Made by a program: the position numbers and the translations under genes. A DNA stretch of 64,000 bases from Halococcus morrhuae DSM 1307 (GTDB taxonomy: Archaea > Halobacteriota > Halobacteria > Halobacteriales > Halococcaceae). Shown piece after piece: positions 35,797-45,500 of this stretch. Location: the NCBI RefSeq assembly GCF_000336695.1, contig NZ_AOMC01000015.1:1-64000 (forward strand). Direction: 5' to 3'. Below the pieces are notes generated by a model, which searched no databases, was not told where the DNA came from, and was given only the letters and a program-made list of their open reading frames with translations. How positions within the stretch are numbered: position 1 is the first letter of the stretch; the number at the start of each line of letters is the position of its first letter.

Positions 35797-36070
35797 AATA
35801 TGCTCCCATACTACCTACCGGCTTAATTGTTGGGGTCGTTCGTGAGTAATGATGTAATATAATTGAATATTGCCGTATGTCGCCGCAGTCAGCCAGATAT
35901 CCGACATCCATACCGTATATTTAATTATGAGGAACCAAAACGATATCGTCATGAACCTTTTGGATAATAAACGTTTAGGCACAACAGTTATGTGTATCGA
36001 AACCACACCACAGCCAGACGTCTCACGGCGGGAGCGCCCCGCTGAACGGCGATAAACAACCTAAACGACC
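35797..36070. promoter_or_regulatory. AT-rich divergent control region
   Basis: 274 bases between the purine permease and the molybdenum hydroxylase operon, far richer in A+T than the rest of the window, with no gene. TATA-like stretches are TATATTTAA (35917-35925, plus) and AATTATATT (about 35855-35863 read on minus). It must carry both promoters and any operator that ties transport to purine oxidation. An apparent short frame here is unlikely to be coding. Confidence 0.6.
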
Positions 36071-36619
36071 ATGACAGTAGAAATCGACCTCACGCTCAAC
36101 GGTGAGGAACGGACCTTCGAGGCCGAGCGGTCGGATTCGCTGCTCGACGTCCTCAGGAAGAACGGCTACACCGGCGCGAAACGCGGCTGTGATACGGGCA
36201 ACTGCGGCTTCTGCACCGTCACCGTCGACGGTGAATCGACGATGTCCTGTATCGAACCGGTCGCGACGATCGACGGCGCGACCGTCGAGACGATCGAGAG
36301 CCTCGGCAGCCAAGACGATCTCCACCCGGTACAGTCGGCGTTCGTCGACAACGCTGCACTCCAGTGTGGCTTCTGCATTCCCGGGATGATCATGCGCTCG
36401 CGGGACTTCCTGGAGGAGAACCCCGATCCCGACAGGGAGGAGATCCGCGCGGCGCTCTCGGACAACCTCTGTCGCTGCACCGGCTACGAGAAGATACTCG
36501 ACGCCGTCGAGGACGCGGCCGAGCGGATGGACGGCGACACCGCGGTCGCCGCCGACGGTGGCCAGCCCGTCGACGACGTATCCTGTTCGGGCTGTGGCTG
36601 TGGGGTGAACGATGAGTAA
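36071..36619 (+). CDS. [2Fe-2S] subunit of a molybdenum hydroxylase (CoxS/XdhC-type)
   Basis: 182 residues. Plant-type ferredoxin cluster C40, C45, C48, C60 (RGCDTGNCGFC...MSC) and the second cluster C99, C102, C134, C136 (QCGFC, LCRCTGYEK) are complete. It carries electrons from the molybdenum centre. The last 25 residues are an extension with three further cysteines (C172, C175, C177 in CSGCGCG), not standard in the family. It overlaps the large subunit gene by eight bases. Likely substrate from context: hypoxanthine/xanthine; the family also includes aldehyde and CO enzymes. Confidence 0.93.
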   Translation: MTVEIDLTLNGEERTFEAERSDSLLDVLRKNGYTGAKRGCDTGNCGFCTVTVDGESTMSCIEPVATIDGATVETIESLGSQDDLHPVQSAFVDNAALQCGFCIPGMIMRSRDFLEENPDPDREEIRAALSDNLCRCTGYEKILDAVEDAAERMDGDTAVAADGGQPVDDVSCSGCGCGVNDE

Positions 36620-39065
36620 ACCCGACGACGCCGGCAGCAGCGAACGCCAGCACACCGCCGCGGCCGAGAGCGAACATCCGATGGAGTGGGACGAAGCACC
36701 GAACAACCGCAAGCCGGCGAGCGATCGCCAGACGATCTCCGAGCGCGAGGAGAAAGACGACGCGCGCAAGATCGTCACCGGCGAGTCGAAATACACCGCC
36801 GACTACGCCAAGCATTTCCCCGATCTCGCCGCGGGCTCGGTGCTGCGCTCGGACATCGCACACGGGCGCGTGACCGAGATCGACGCGAGCGCCGCCGAGG
36901 AGATGGAGGGTGTCTACGCCGTCGTCACACCCGACTCGGAAGAGGTACCCGACAAACCGTACACCTCCTCCGGCCAGCCCTACCCCGAGCCGAGCCCCTG
37001 GGACCTGCACGTGCTCCGGCGGGAGGTCAACTACGTCGGCGATCCGATCGCCGCGGTCGCTGCCGTCGACGGCGACACCGCCGACCGGGCGACGCGCGCG
37101 ATCGAGGTCAGCTACGAGGAAGAGGAGGGGGTCTTCGATACCGCTGCGGCGACCAACCCCGACGCGCCGCAGATCCACGATCCCGACAACATCGAGAACC
37201 ATCAGCCCGGCGCGGACTACGAGCGCAACATCGAATCGCACATCGAGGGCGAGATCGGCGACGTGGCGGGTGCGTTCGAGGCAGCCGCCGACAGCGACGA
37301 CCGGATCGTGACCGAAACCGAGTGGGAACTCCCCTACCAGTCACACTGCGTCCCCGAACCGCACACGACGATCGCCCACCGTGACGAGGACGCTCGCTAT
37401 CACCTCATCACGAGCACGCAGGTGCCCTACCACACGCGCCGACAGCTCTCGCATCTGTTCGACGTGCCGATCAGGGATATCCGCGTGAGCAAACCCCGCA
37501 TCGGTGCCGGCTTCGGTGCAAAGCAGTCGATGCTGATCGAGCCGATCACGATCGCGCTGATGGAGGCCGCCGGTCGGCCGGTGAAGCTCGAAACGACCCG
37601 TCGCGAGCAGTTCTACGCGCTCCGTTCGCGCCGACCCGCCCGCGTGCGCATGCGCAGCGTCGTCACCGACGAGGGTGACGTCGAGGCGCTCGACCTGTCG
37701 GCGGTGACGAACTCCGGGGCGTACGGGCCACACGGGATGACGGTCGGCAGCTCGGTCGGCTCGAAACCGCTGCCGCTGTACACGCACGCACCGAACATTC
37801 GTTTCGAGGCGACGGCGGTTCACACGAACCTCCCGGTCGCGGGCGCGATCCGCGGCTACGGCGCGCCACAGGGTCACTTCGCCCTCGAAGGCCACATGGA
37901 CGAGGTCGCCCACGAGCTCGACATGGATCCCCTGGAGCTTCGCGCGCGCAACCGCATCGAGGAGGGCGACATCGACGACGCCTCCGGGGTGCTCTCGGGT
38001 GGTGAACACACCCGCCGGATCCGCTCGTGCGGGCTCGGCGAGTGCATCGACCGCGGGAAGGAAGCGATCGGCTGGGACGAGGTCGAACAGCCCGACGAGG
38101 AGCATCTCCACCGGGCCTGTGGCGTCGCGCTCACCGCACAGAAAAGCGGTGTCGCCGGCGACGAGCTCGGTGCCGCACACATCAAGATGAACGAGGACGG
38201 ATCGTTCATCCTTCAGACCGGTGCCGTCGATATCGGTCCCGGCGCGGACACCGCGATGGCCCAGATCGCCGGCGAGGTGCTCGGAGCGCCGCCCGAGGAC
38301 GTGCTCGTCCAGCCGTCGGACACGGACGTCTCACCGTTCGACTACGGTGCCTACGCCTCCTCGACGACGTACGTCACCGGGCAGGCAGTCAAGAAAGCCG
38401 CCGAGAAGGCACGCACGCAGCTGCTTGAGTTCGCCGCGAAGCTGCTCGACGAGCCCCCGGAGACGCTCGAAGCGCGCGATGGCGCGGTCCACGCCGAGCG
38501 TACCGGCGAGTCGGTCACGCTCGAAGAGGTCGGCTACGGCTCGATCTACGGCGACGACGAGCGCGCACAGGTGATGGGCGAGGCGAGCCACAGCACCGAC
38601 GAATCGCCGCCGCCGTTCGGCGCACAGTTCGTCGACGTTACCGTCGACGATCGCACCGGCGAGTTCGAGATCCACGATCTCGTCTACGCCGTCGACTGTG
38701 GCGTCGCGATCAATCCGGACCTCGTCGAGGGTCAGATCGAGGGTGCGCTGCACATGAGCTACGAGCTCGCCGTCTCCTCGGGCTACTCGTTCGACGAGGA
38801 CGGCACGCCCGAAACCCTCGGCTTCCGTGACTACGGGATGCCGACGGCCGACGACCAGCCACCGATCGAGTCGATCATCGTCGAGACCCACGAGCCGACG
38901 GGGCCGTTCGGCGCGAAATCCGTCGCCGAGATCCCGGTCAACGGCGTGCCACCGGCACTCAGCAACGCCATCCGCAACGCCGTCGACGTCCGTGTCAGCG
39001 ACCTGCCGATCACCGCCGAGAAGATCGAGGCGAAACTCGACACGGCGGACGAGGCCGCCGACTGA
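36612..39065 (+). CDS. Molybdopterin-binding large subunit (xanthine dehydrogenase family)
   Basis: 817 residues. The molybdenum site has GAGFGAKQ at about 298-305, IRGYGAPQG at about 412-420 and the catalytic glutamate at about residue 773 in AKSVAE; the N-terminal a/b hammerhead domain is complete. It lacks the CO dehydrogenase AYRCSF loop. No Tat signal, so cytoplasmic. With only the [2Fe-2S] subunit beside it the enzyme resembles two-subunit isoquinoline 1-oxidoreductase-type complexes; no FAD (CoxM) subunit is encoded within the window. Purine neighbours suggest hypoxanthine or xanthine. Confidence 0.92.
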   Translation: MSKPDDAGSSERQHTAAAESEHPMEWDEAPNNRKPASDRQTISEREEKDDARKIVTGESKYTADYAKHFPDLAAGSVLRSDIAHGRVTEIDASAAEEMEGVYAVVTPDSEEVPDKPYTSSGQPYPEPSPWDLHVLRREVNYVGDPIAAVAAVDGDTADRATRAIEVSYEEEEGVFDTAAATNPDAPQIHDPDNIENHQPGADYERNIESHIEGEIGDVAGAFEAAADSDDRIVTETEWELPYQSHCVPEPHTTIAHRDEDARYHLITSTQVPYHTRRQLSHLFDVPIRDIRVSKPRIGAGFGAKQSMLIEPITIALMEAAGRPVKLETTRREQFYALRSRRPARVRMRSVVTDEGDVEALDLSAVTNSGAYGPHGMTVGSSVGSKPLPLYTHAPNIRFEATAVHTNLPVAGAIRGYGAPQGHFALEGHMDEVAHELDMDPLELRARNRIEEGDIDDASGVLSGGEHTRRIRSCGLGECIDRGKEAIGWDEVEQPDEEHLHRACGVALTAQKSGVAGDELGAAHIKMNEDGSFILQTGAVDIGPGADTAMAQIAGEVLGAPPEDVLVQPSDTDVSPFDYGAYASSTTYVTGQAVKKAAEKARTQLLEFAAKLLDEPPETLEARDGAVHAERTGESVTLEEVGYGSIYGDDERAQVMGEASHSTDESPPPFGAQFVDVTVDDRTGEFEIHDLVYAVDCGVAINPDLVEGQIEGALHMSYELAVSSGYSFDEDGTPETLGFRDYGMPTADDQPPIESIIVETHEPTGPFGAKSVAEIPVNGVPPALSNAIRNAVDVRVSDLPITAEKIEAKLDTADEAAD

Positions 39066-39207
39066 AGCCACCGATGTCGCCGATCGGTTCTCGCTACCGT
39101 TTTTTCCCTCGCAGCAGTGAGGGTGGGGCAAACTCCCGATAGCCATCCGACGAACGACCGAATCGTTTTCCGTGTCTGCCGTTCCGACATAAGGACGGGA
39201 CGATCAC

Positions 39208-41070
39208 ATGGCACGCGTCGAACTCCTCGTTGCGCTCGTCGCCCTGGTGTTCACGATCGGCATCTTCGCGCAGGTGCTGGCCGATCGCTACCGCATTCCG
39301 AGCATCATCTTCCTCATCGTCGCCGGGATCGTCCTCGGCCCCGAGGGGCTCGGCATCGTCACGCGCGAGGCGTTCGGCGTCGCGCTCCCGGTGATCGTCG
39401 ATCTCTCGGTCGCGCTCATCGTCTTCGAGGGAGCCTTCCATCTCCGCTATGAGGACCTCAAGGCGACGCGGTCGACGCGGCTTCGTCTCATCACCGTCGG
39501 CGCGCTGATCTCGCTGGTCGGCACCGCGATCACGGTGCGGTTCGCGCTCGGCACGCCGTGGGATCTCGCCTTCCTGATCGGGTCGTTGCTCGTCGCGACC
39601 GGCCCGACCGTCATCGATCCGATCCTCGACGTGGTTGCGGTGCGGGACTCCGTGGCGAACGCGCTCTCGTTCGAGGGCGTCGTCAACGACGTGACCGCGG
39701 CGATCCTCGCGTACGTCTCGTTCGAGGTCGTGCTCGCCGAGCAGCCGACGCGGATCGCGTTTCTGGAAGAGTTCGCCGCGCGACTTGCCATCGGGATCGT
39801 CGTCGGCGCGCTCGTCGCGGTCGTCCTGCGATCGCTGATCCGGGCGGTCGATCGTGCGGCGGGCAACGCCGCCCAGAACGCACGCCTACTCGCGCTCGCG
39901 GGTGCGTTCGTCGCCTACGCCGGAGCGACCCTGCTCGCCGAGGAGGCCGGCATCGCCGCGGCCGCCACCGCCGGTCTCGCGCTTGGGAACCTCGACGTTC
40001 CCTACAAGGAGACGATCAGTGAGTTCAAAGGCGACGTCACCACGCTGTTGCTCTCGTTCATCTTCATCGCGCTGGCCGCGCTGCTGTCGTTCGATGACAT
40101 CGCCGCGCTCGGCGTCGGCGGGCTGGTGGTCGTCGTGGCGGTGATGTTCGTCATCCGGCCACTTTTGGTGTTCATCTCGACGCGCGGCCGCCAGTTCAGC
40201 CGCGACGAGCGCCTGTTCATGAGTCTCATCGGGCCGCGCGGGATCATCCCCGCATCGGTCGCGACGCTGTTTGCCGTCGAACTCACGGATGCCGGACTTC
40301 CGGAGCAGGCGACGACGCTCGTCGGGACGGTGTTTCTCGTGATCCTCGCGACGGTCGTCCTCGAAGGCGGATTGGCACCATATATTGCGTCGGCGCTCGA
40401 CGTGGTGCCCATGCAGATCGTCATCGTCGGCGGCGGCACGGTCGGGCGTGGCCTCGCCGAGCGGTTCGACGCACACGGTGAAAACCCGGTCCTGATCGAG
40501 AGCGACGCCGACATCGCCCGTCGGGCGCGCGACGACGGCCATACGGTCCACGTCGGCGACGGGACCGTCGCCGAGACGCTCCGCGATGTCGGCGTCGCCG
40601 ACGCGAAACTCCTCGTCGTCGCAACCGGCGACGACGACGCGAACCTGCTGGCTGCACAGCTCGCTCGCTCGACGTTCGACGTCGATCACATCATCGCGCG
40701 GGTGAACGAACCGGAGAACACCGATGCCTTCGAGGATCTCGGGGTTCGGGCGATCTCGCCGACGGAATCGGCGATCTGGGCGATCGACAACCTCGTCGAG
40801 CGTCCCGCACTCCTGAAGTGGACCGTCGAGTTGGGACAGTCGGGCGACGTCCGCGAGGTCGACGTCACCGCCGACGCAACCGTGGGCCGGTCGATCGCCG
40901 CGGTCAGAAACGATCTCCCGAGCGAGTGTCTGCTCGCGCTCGTGAACCGCGACGGCACGAACCACTATCCGGGCGACGATTTCGATCTGGAGCGCGGCGA
41001 CACCGTTACGTTGCTCGGCCGGACCGAGGCCGTCGACGACGCCCGTGCACTATTCGGGCGGACCGGGTAG
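39208..41070 (+). CDS. CPA1/NhaP-type cation:proton antiporter with TrkA domains
   Basis: 620 residues. About 12 membrane helices (to residue 395) with the ion-site aspartate pair region EGVVNDVTA, followed by TrkA_N (IVIVGGGTVGRGLAERF at about 405) for NAD binding and TrkA_C (ADATVGRSIAAVRND) at the C-terminus. It exchanges Na+ or K+ for protons, gated by nucleotide binding. Usual architecture for haloarchaea. Start ATG 39208. Confidence 0.93.
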   Translation: MARVELLVALVALVFTIGIFAQVLADRYRIPSIIFLIVAGIVLGPEGLGIVTREAFGVALPVIVDLSVALIVFEGAFHLRYEDLKATRSTRLRLITVGALISLVGTAITVRFALGTPWDLAFLIGSLLVATGPTVIDPILDVVAVRDSVANALSFEGVVNDVTAAILAYVSFEVVLAEQPTRIAFLEEFAARLAIGIVVGALVAVVLRSLIRAVDRAAGNAAQNARLLALAGAFVAYAGATLLAEEAGIAAAATAGLALGNLDVPYKETISEFKGDVTTLLLSFIFIALAALLSFDDIAALGVGGLVVVVAVMFVIRPLLVFISTRGRQFSRDERLFMSLIGPRGIIPASVATLFAVELTDAGLPEQATTLVGTVFLVILATVVLEGGLAPYIASALDVVPMQIVIVGGGTVGRGLAERFDAHGENPVLIESDADIARRARDDGHTVHVGDGTVAETLRDVGVADAKLLVVATGDDDANLLAAQLARSTFDVDHIIARVNEPENTDAFEDLGVRAISPTESAIWAIDNLVERPALLKWTVELGQSGDVREVDVTADATVGRSIAAVRNDLPSECLLALVNRDGTNHYPGDDFDLERGDTVTLLGRTEAVDDARALFGRTG

Positions 41071-41087
41071 CGATCGACGGGTCGAAC

Positions 41088-41432
41088 TCAGAGAAATTCG
41101 CGGACGTCGGAGTACCACATGTCGTGGTGGTCGAGCGCGCCGACACGGCGGGCGATGGCGGCGGCGAGGACGTGCCAGCAGCGCTGACTCTCGTCGTCGG
41201 CGTCGAGGTTGTAGGCCGAATCCTTGCAGGTACAGCCGCCGTCCTCGACGACGTACTCGTCGGAGTGGCCCACCACGACGGTGAAATCGAGATATTGCTT
41301 GACGCGCCGTTCGGCGACCGCCTCGATGGCTCTGACGCCGCGGTCGCCGTGCGTGTCGATGATGCGCTCGGTGATCGACGGATCGAGCTCGCCGGCGTCG
41401 TCGAGCGCGCGCTGCCACTCGGTTGCGGTCAC
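41088..41432 (-). CDS. SWIM zinc-finger protein
   Basis: 114 residues from GTG 41432 (VTATEWQRAL). The SWIM signature C67-x-C69-x15-C85-x-H87 (CTCKDSAYNLDADDESQRCWH condensed to CTC and CWH) is complete. SWIM domains bind DNA or protein partners in recombination and chromatin factors; the archaeal single-domain form has no assigned role. An ATG at 41558 would add an unrelated arginine-rich stretch and is rejected. Confidence 0.85.
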   Translation of the reverse strand: MTATEWQRALDDAGELDPSITERIIDTHGDRGVRAIEAVAERRVKQYLDFTVVVGHSDEYVVEDGGCTCKDSAYNLDADDESQRCWHVLAAAIARRVGALDHHDMWYSDVREFL

Positions 41433-41544
41433 AGCGGGCGTTCGCGCCGGCGGATGAAAACCCGTTCGATGGGCGGGGCGGGATGTTCGGACGGCGATCG
41501 CGTCGGATGAAAATATTTTTACGACGATTGACTTATTTGCCCGT

Positions 41545-42279
41545 ATGCCGCCCGCCATCGAAACCGACGGCCTGACGAAGCGTTTCGACGAGACGACCGT
41601 CGTCTCAGGGGTCGATCTGACGGTGCCCGCCGGCTCCGTCTACGGCTTTCTGGGGCCGAACGGGGCGGGCAAGACGACGACCATGCGGATGCTAACGACG
41701 CTCGTCCGGCCGACGAGCGGGACGGCCCGCGTCGCCGGTCATTCGATCGAGAACCGCGAGGCAGTGGTCCCCGAGATCGGCTTTCTCCCCGAGGAGCCGC
41801 CGCTGTACGACGAGCTCACCGCGCGCGAGCAGCTGCGCTACATCACCGATCTCCGCGACGTGGACGGCGACGACCGCATCGAGACGCTGCTCGACCGGCT
41901 CGATCTCGCCGCCGACGCGAACGAACGGGTCGGGACGTACTCGAAGGGGATGAAACAGAAGACGGCGCTGATCCAGGCGCTCGTCCACGAGCCGAGCGTG
42001 GTCTTCCTCGACGAGCCGACTTCGGGGCTCGATCCGCGCGCCGCGCGCACGGTCTACGATCTCATCGGCGAGCTCACCGACCGCGGTGCCACCGTCTTCC
42101 TCTCGACACACATTTTACCTGTTGTCGAGCGACTCGCCGACACCGTCGGCGTGCTCAGCGATGGATCGCTCGTCGCGGAGGATTCCCCGGAGCGACTCAC
42201 CCACCGCGCCGAGGAGGAGCGCACGTTGGAGGACGCCTTCCTCGACGTGACGAGCGAGCGGCCGGTGGAAGCCCAATGA
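41545..42279 (+). CDS. ABC transporter ATP-binding protein
   Basis: 244 residues. Walker A GPNGAGKTT, Q-loop PEIGFLPEE, signature YSKGMKQK, Walker B VVFLDEPTSGLD and switch HILP are all intact; the CcmA/NatA-type export ATPase. It overlaps the permease start by four bases (ATGA), so they form one transporter. Substrate unknown. Confidence 0.93.
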   Translation: MPPAIETDGLTKRFDETTVVSGVDLTVPAGSVYGFLGPNGAGKTTTMRMLTTLVRPTSGTARVAGHSIENREAVVPEIGFLPEEPPLYDELTAREQLRYITDLRDVDGDDRIETLLDRLDLAADANERVGTYSKGMKQKTALIQALVHEPSVVFLDEPTSGLDPRAARTVYDLIGELTDRGATVFLSTHILPVVERLADTVGVLSDGSLVAEDSPERLTHRAEEERTLEDAFLDVTSERPVEAQ

Positions 42280-43919
42280 ACTGGCCAACGGTCGGGCGGA
42301 GTCTCACCATCGCGCGCGTCGAGTACCGCCGGAGCCTGCGCGCGATGACGCAGAACACGACGCAGCTGCTCGGATTTGGGGCCTTTCTCCTGCTGTTCGT
42401 CGGGCTGCCGACGGTCGGCGGGAGCTATCTCGCCTACACGGCCGGCGAGCGACTGATCGAGACGCTGCCGGTGCTCGATGGGGCGCGCAGCGCGCTCGCG
42501 CTGGCGTGGCTCGGGCCAGTGTTCCTGATCGCCCAGCGCGCCGTCGGCAAGACCGCCCGGATCGAGCACGAGACGGGCATGCTGACGACCGTGCCGGCCC
42601 CCGACGTTCTCGGGGGATTGCTGCTCGCCGAATCCGCACGCGTGCTCTCGATCGTGGCTGTGCCGGTGCTCGTGGTGGCGGGCGCGCTCGCGCTCGGCAT
42701 CGGCGCGCCGACGGCGTTCGTCAGCGTCGTCGTGGCCGTTCTGGCGGTGTTCGCGACGGCGCTGCTCGCTGGACACATCGTGGGTGTGGTCATCAAGATC
42801 GTCGTCGGCCAGTCCGAACTGCTCACGCGATACAAGTCCGTCATCGCGGTCGTCGCCCTGCTCGCGTATTTCGTCGCGGTCTCCTCGGAGACGGTCGGCC
42901 GTGCCCTGTTCCAACTATCGGCGCTACTGCGCGATGCGCCGACGGCGTGGTTCGGCGACCTGCTCGTGGTCGGGATTCCCGGCGTCGCGCCGTCGTTGCC
43001 ACGGATGGCCGGCGCAATCGCGCTGGTCGCGATCGGCGTCCCCCTCCTGCTGGCGATCGACGTGCGCGCGGTCGAGCGGCTCTGGTACGCCGACAGGGCA
43101 CAGCCCGGAACGCGGACCTACGAGGAAAGCGATACCGACGCGACGGTGCTCTCGCGGATCGCCGCGGGCCCGACGCGCGCGGTCGTCGAGAAGGTCTGGC
43201 GGCGGACGAAGCGCGCGCCGATCCGGCTGATCTACGTCGCCTATCCGCTCTTCTTCCTGTTCGCGCCGCTCCAGCAGGCGTTCACCACGGGATCGGTGCC
43301 GGCGTCGCTGCCGATCCTGCTGGCGCTGTACGGAGCGTGGGCGGTCGGCGCAGCGGCGCTCAACCCGTTCGGCGACGAGGGAGCGCTGCTGCCGGTGACG
43401 CTCACGACCGGGGTTCGTGGCGGGCAGTTCGTGCGCGGACACGTCATCGCGGTGGCGACGGTCGGCCTGCCGCTCGTTGTCGTGGTGACGGGGGTTGCCG
43501 GCGTGCTGAGTCCGCTCGCGCCGGCGCGCTGGCTGCTGCTCACCGCCGTGAGCGCGGTGCTCTGTCTCGTCGGCCCGCTCCTCGCGCTGGCGATCGGCAC
43601 TCGGTTCCCACGCTTCGGAGCGGTCAGCGTCAGCCGGAGTCGGGAGGTGGTGATCCCGAGCAAGACCGCCTTCGCCTGCTACACGGTCGCGGTGGCCGTC
43701 GGCGCTCTCGGGGCCGCGATCGCGCTGATCCCGGGCGGTGCAGCCGTTCTCTCCACCATCATCGAGATCATCGCGGGATTCGCCGGGCTTTCGGTCGCCA
43801 TCGCCCCGCCGGTGCTCCGCGTCGTCGGCGCTGCCGCCGCCATCGGGCTCGTGGTCGTCGCCCCGCCGCTCGCCTATCGGTACGTCGCACGGCGCTTCGA
43901 GAGCTACACGCTCGCCTGA
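42276..43919 (+). CDS. ABC transporter permease, large membrane subunit
   Basis: 547 residues with about 10-12 hydrophobic segments and no soluble ATPase domain. The first 25 residues (SLTIARVEYRRSLRAMTQN) match the amphipathic start of ABC-2 type permeases. It pairs with the ATPase upstream. No substrate-binding protein is encoded, so an exporter is more likely than an importer. GC-rich repeat copy B follows. Confidence 0.85.
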   Translation: MNWPTVGRSLTIARVEYRRSLRAMTQNTTQLLGFGAFLLLFVGLPTVGGSYLAYTAGERLIETLPVLDGARSALALAWLGPVFLIAQRAVGKTARIEHETGMLTTVPAPDVLGGLLLAESARVLSIVAVPVLVVAGALALGIGAPTAFVSVVVAVLAVFATALLAGHIVGVVIKIVVGQSELLTRYKSVIAVVALLAYFVAVSSETVGRALFQLSALLRDAPTAWFGDLLVVGIPGVAPSLPRMAGAIALVAIGVPLLLAIDVRAVERLWYADRAQPGTRTYEESDTDATVLSRIAAGPTRAVVEKVWRRTKRAPIRLIYVAYPLFFLFAPLQQAFTTGSVPASLPILLALYGAWAVGAAALNPFGDEGALLPVTLTTGVRGGQFVRGHVIAVATVGLPLVVVVTGVAGVLSPLAPARWLLLTAVSAVLCLVGPLLALAIGTRFPRFGAVSVSRSREVVIPSKTAFACYTVAVAVGALGAAIALIPGGAAVLSTIIEIIAGFAGLSVAIAPPVLRVVGAAAAIGLVVVAPPLAYRYVARRFESYTLA

Positions 43920-43969
43920 ATCCAGAATCGAATCGAGATTTTCCCAACTATCAAAATCGAATTGGTAGC

Positions 43970-44100
43970 GGTGGCGCGCGATGAATCCGGCCGAAGGCCG
44001 GAGAACGCGCGAGGGATGAGCGAACGAGCGTAGCGAGTGAGCGAATCGGCTGGGGAGGTGTGTGGGCCGTGCGGGGCGGTTGCGGTTTCGCATTGTCGTC
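43970..44100. repeat. Intergenic GC-rich repeat, copy B
   Basis: The gap 43920-44277 (358 bases) contains no gene apart from promoter-like DNA before trm1. GCGCGAGGGATGAGCGAACG at about 44008-44027, then AGCGTAGCGAGTGAGCGAATCGG and CTGGGGAGG match copy A at 13394-13520 with few changes, in the same plus-strand orientation although the flanking genes here run the other way. Confidence 0.8.
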
Positions 44101-44277
44101 AGGATCAGTGCTGTCAGGACAGCCGTTTCAGCCGCCTCACAGATCGTCTCTGTCGAACCAAGCAGATAATCCTGATCAAGATGTGCTTTCGGCCCGTACT
44201 CGACGACCTGATGAAATGGATGAATATCGTGCGATCGAGGACAGACCGTTTTTCGCGCTCGAAGACCGAGCGGCGAT

Positions 44278-45384
44278 ATGCACGTCACCGAAGGCGGTCT
44301 CGACCTCACGGTGCCCGAACAGCCAGAAGCGGGCATCGGCGAGGGCGTCTTTTTCAACTCCGAACAGGAGCTCAACCGCGACCTCACGGTGGCGGTGCTG
44401 CGGGCGGTCGGGGAGGACTGCGACTCGTATCTCGATGCGCACGCCGCGACCGGTGCACGGGGTGTCCGCGCCGCCGGGGAGGGGTACGAGGTAACGCTCT
44501 GTGATCGCGATGGGGATGCGACCGAACTCTGTCGGACGAACCTCGATCGGAACGAGCTCGACGGGGAAGTTGTAAACCGGAACGTGAACGCGCTGCTCTC
44601 CGAGGAAGGGTTCGATGTCGTCGATCTCGACCCGTTCGGCACGCCGATCCCGTTCGCCGACGCCGCCTTTCGGGGGGCGCGCAAGCTGGTCTGCGTCACC
44701 GCGACCGATACCGCGCCGCTGTGTGGGGCACACAAGGAAAGCGGCGTTCGCTCGTACAGCGCCGTCCCGCAGAACACGGAGTATCACGCCGAGATGGGGC
44801 TCCGAATCCTTCTGGGTGCGCTCGTCCGCACCGCCGCGCGGTACGACGTCGCCGCCATCCCGGTGTTGAGCCACGCGACGAGCCACTACGTCCGGACGTA
44901 TCTCTCACTGTCGCGGCGGGCCAGCGACGCCAACGACGCGCTCGACGGGATGGGCTACGTTCACCACTGCTTTTCGTGTCTCCACCGCGAGAGCCAGGAG
45001 GGACTCATCGCGCATCCACCCGAGGAGTGCCCGGCCTGCGGCGGACGGGTGCGGACCGCCGGCCCGCTCTGGCTCGGTCCCGTCCACGAAAACGAGTTCC
45101 TCGCGCGCGTTCGCGAGCAGGTCACCGACGAGATGGGCACTGCCGAGCGCGCTCGCGACCTGCTCGAAACCCTCGACGGCGAACTCGAACTGCCCACACA
45201 CTACGATCAACACCGCCTCTGCCGGCAGTGGACGCGTTCGGCGAGCGCGATGGACGACTTTCTGGCCCGGCTCCGTGAGGCGGGCTACGAAGCCTCGCGG
45301 GCGCACTACCACGGGACGGCGTTCAAGACCGACGCGACGGTCGCCGAGATCGAACGCGCGACCACGACGGCCGACATGGCCTGA
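44278..45384 (+). CDS. trm1: tRNA (guanine-N2)-dimethyltransferase Trm1
   Basis: 368 residues. Makes m2,2G26 (and m2G in some archaea) in tRNA. SAM-binding region [16 protein letters not shown], catalytic [15 protein letters not shown] and the C-terminal zinc knuckle [11 protein letters not shown]...CPACGGRV are all present. Length typical of archaeal Trm1. Monocistronic after the GC repeat; the following BrkB gene has its own start after 116 bases. Confidence 0.95.
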   Translation: MHVTEGGLDLTVPEQPEAGIGEGVFFNSEQELNRDLTVAVLRAVGEDCDSYLDAHAATGARGVRAAGEGYEVTLCDRDGDATELCRTNLDRNELDGEVVNRNVNALLSEEGFDVVDLDPFGTPIPFADAAFRGARKLVCVTATDTAPLCGAHKESGVRSYSAVPQNTEYHAEMGLRILLGALVRTAARYDVAAIPVLSHATSHYVRTYLSLSRRASDANDALDGMGYVHHCFSCLHRESQEGLIAHPPEECPACGGRVRTAGPLWLGPVHENEFLARVREQVTDEMGTAERARDLLETLDGELELPTHYDQHRLCRQWTRSASAMDDFLARLREAGYEASRAHYHGTAFKTDATVAEIERATTTADMA

Positions 45385-45500
45385 AGATCGACACGGCCTG
45401 AGCGGCCGACACACTCCGATCGACCGGCGCGTTCCGATCAGCCAGCACCACGATCACCCGAATCGAAGTCGGTGGGGTTCATACCGGCGCACGCTGAACG

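Noticed and set aside
34273-35826. Long plus-strand frame opposite the purine permease
   Set aside because: Low-complexity Arg/Asp/Glu composition, the mirror of a membrane protein gene.
35870-36055. Small plus-strand frame in the AT-rich gap before the [2Fe-2S] subunit
   Set aside because: AT-rich codon use unlike every other gene, no ribosome-binding or promoter logic, and it overlaps the expected promoters.
42924-44777. Long minus-strand frame opposite the ABC permease, repeat copy B and trm1
   Set aside because: It crosses two real genes and an intergenic repeat with no recognisable domain.
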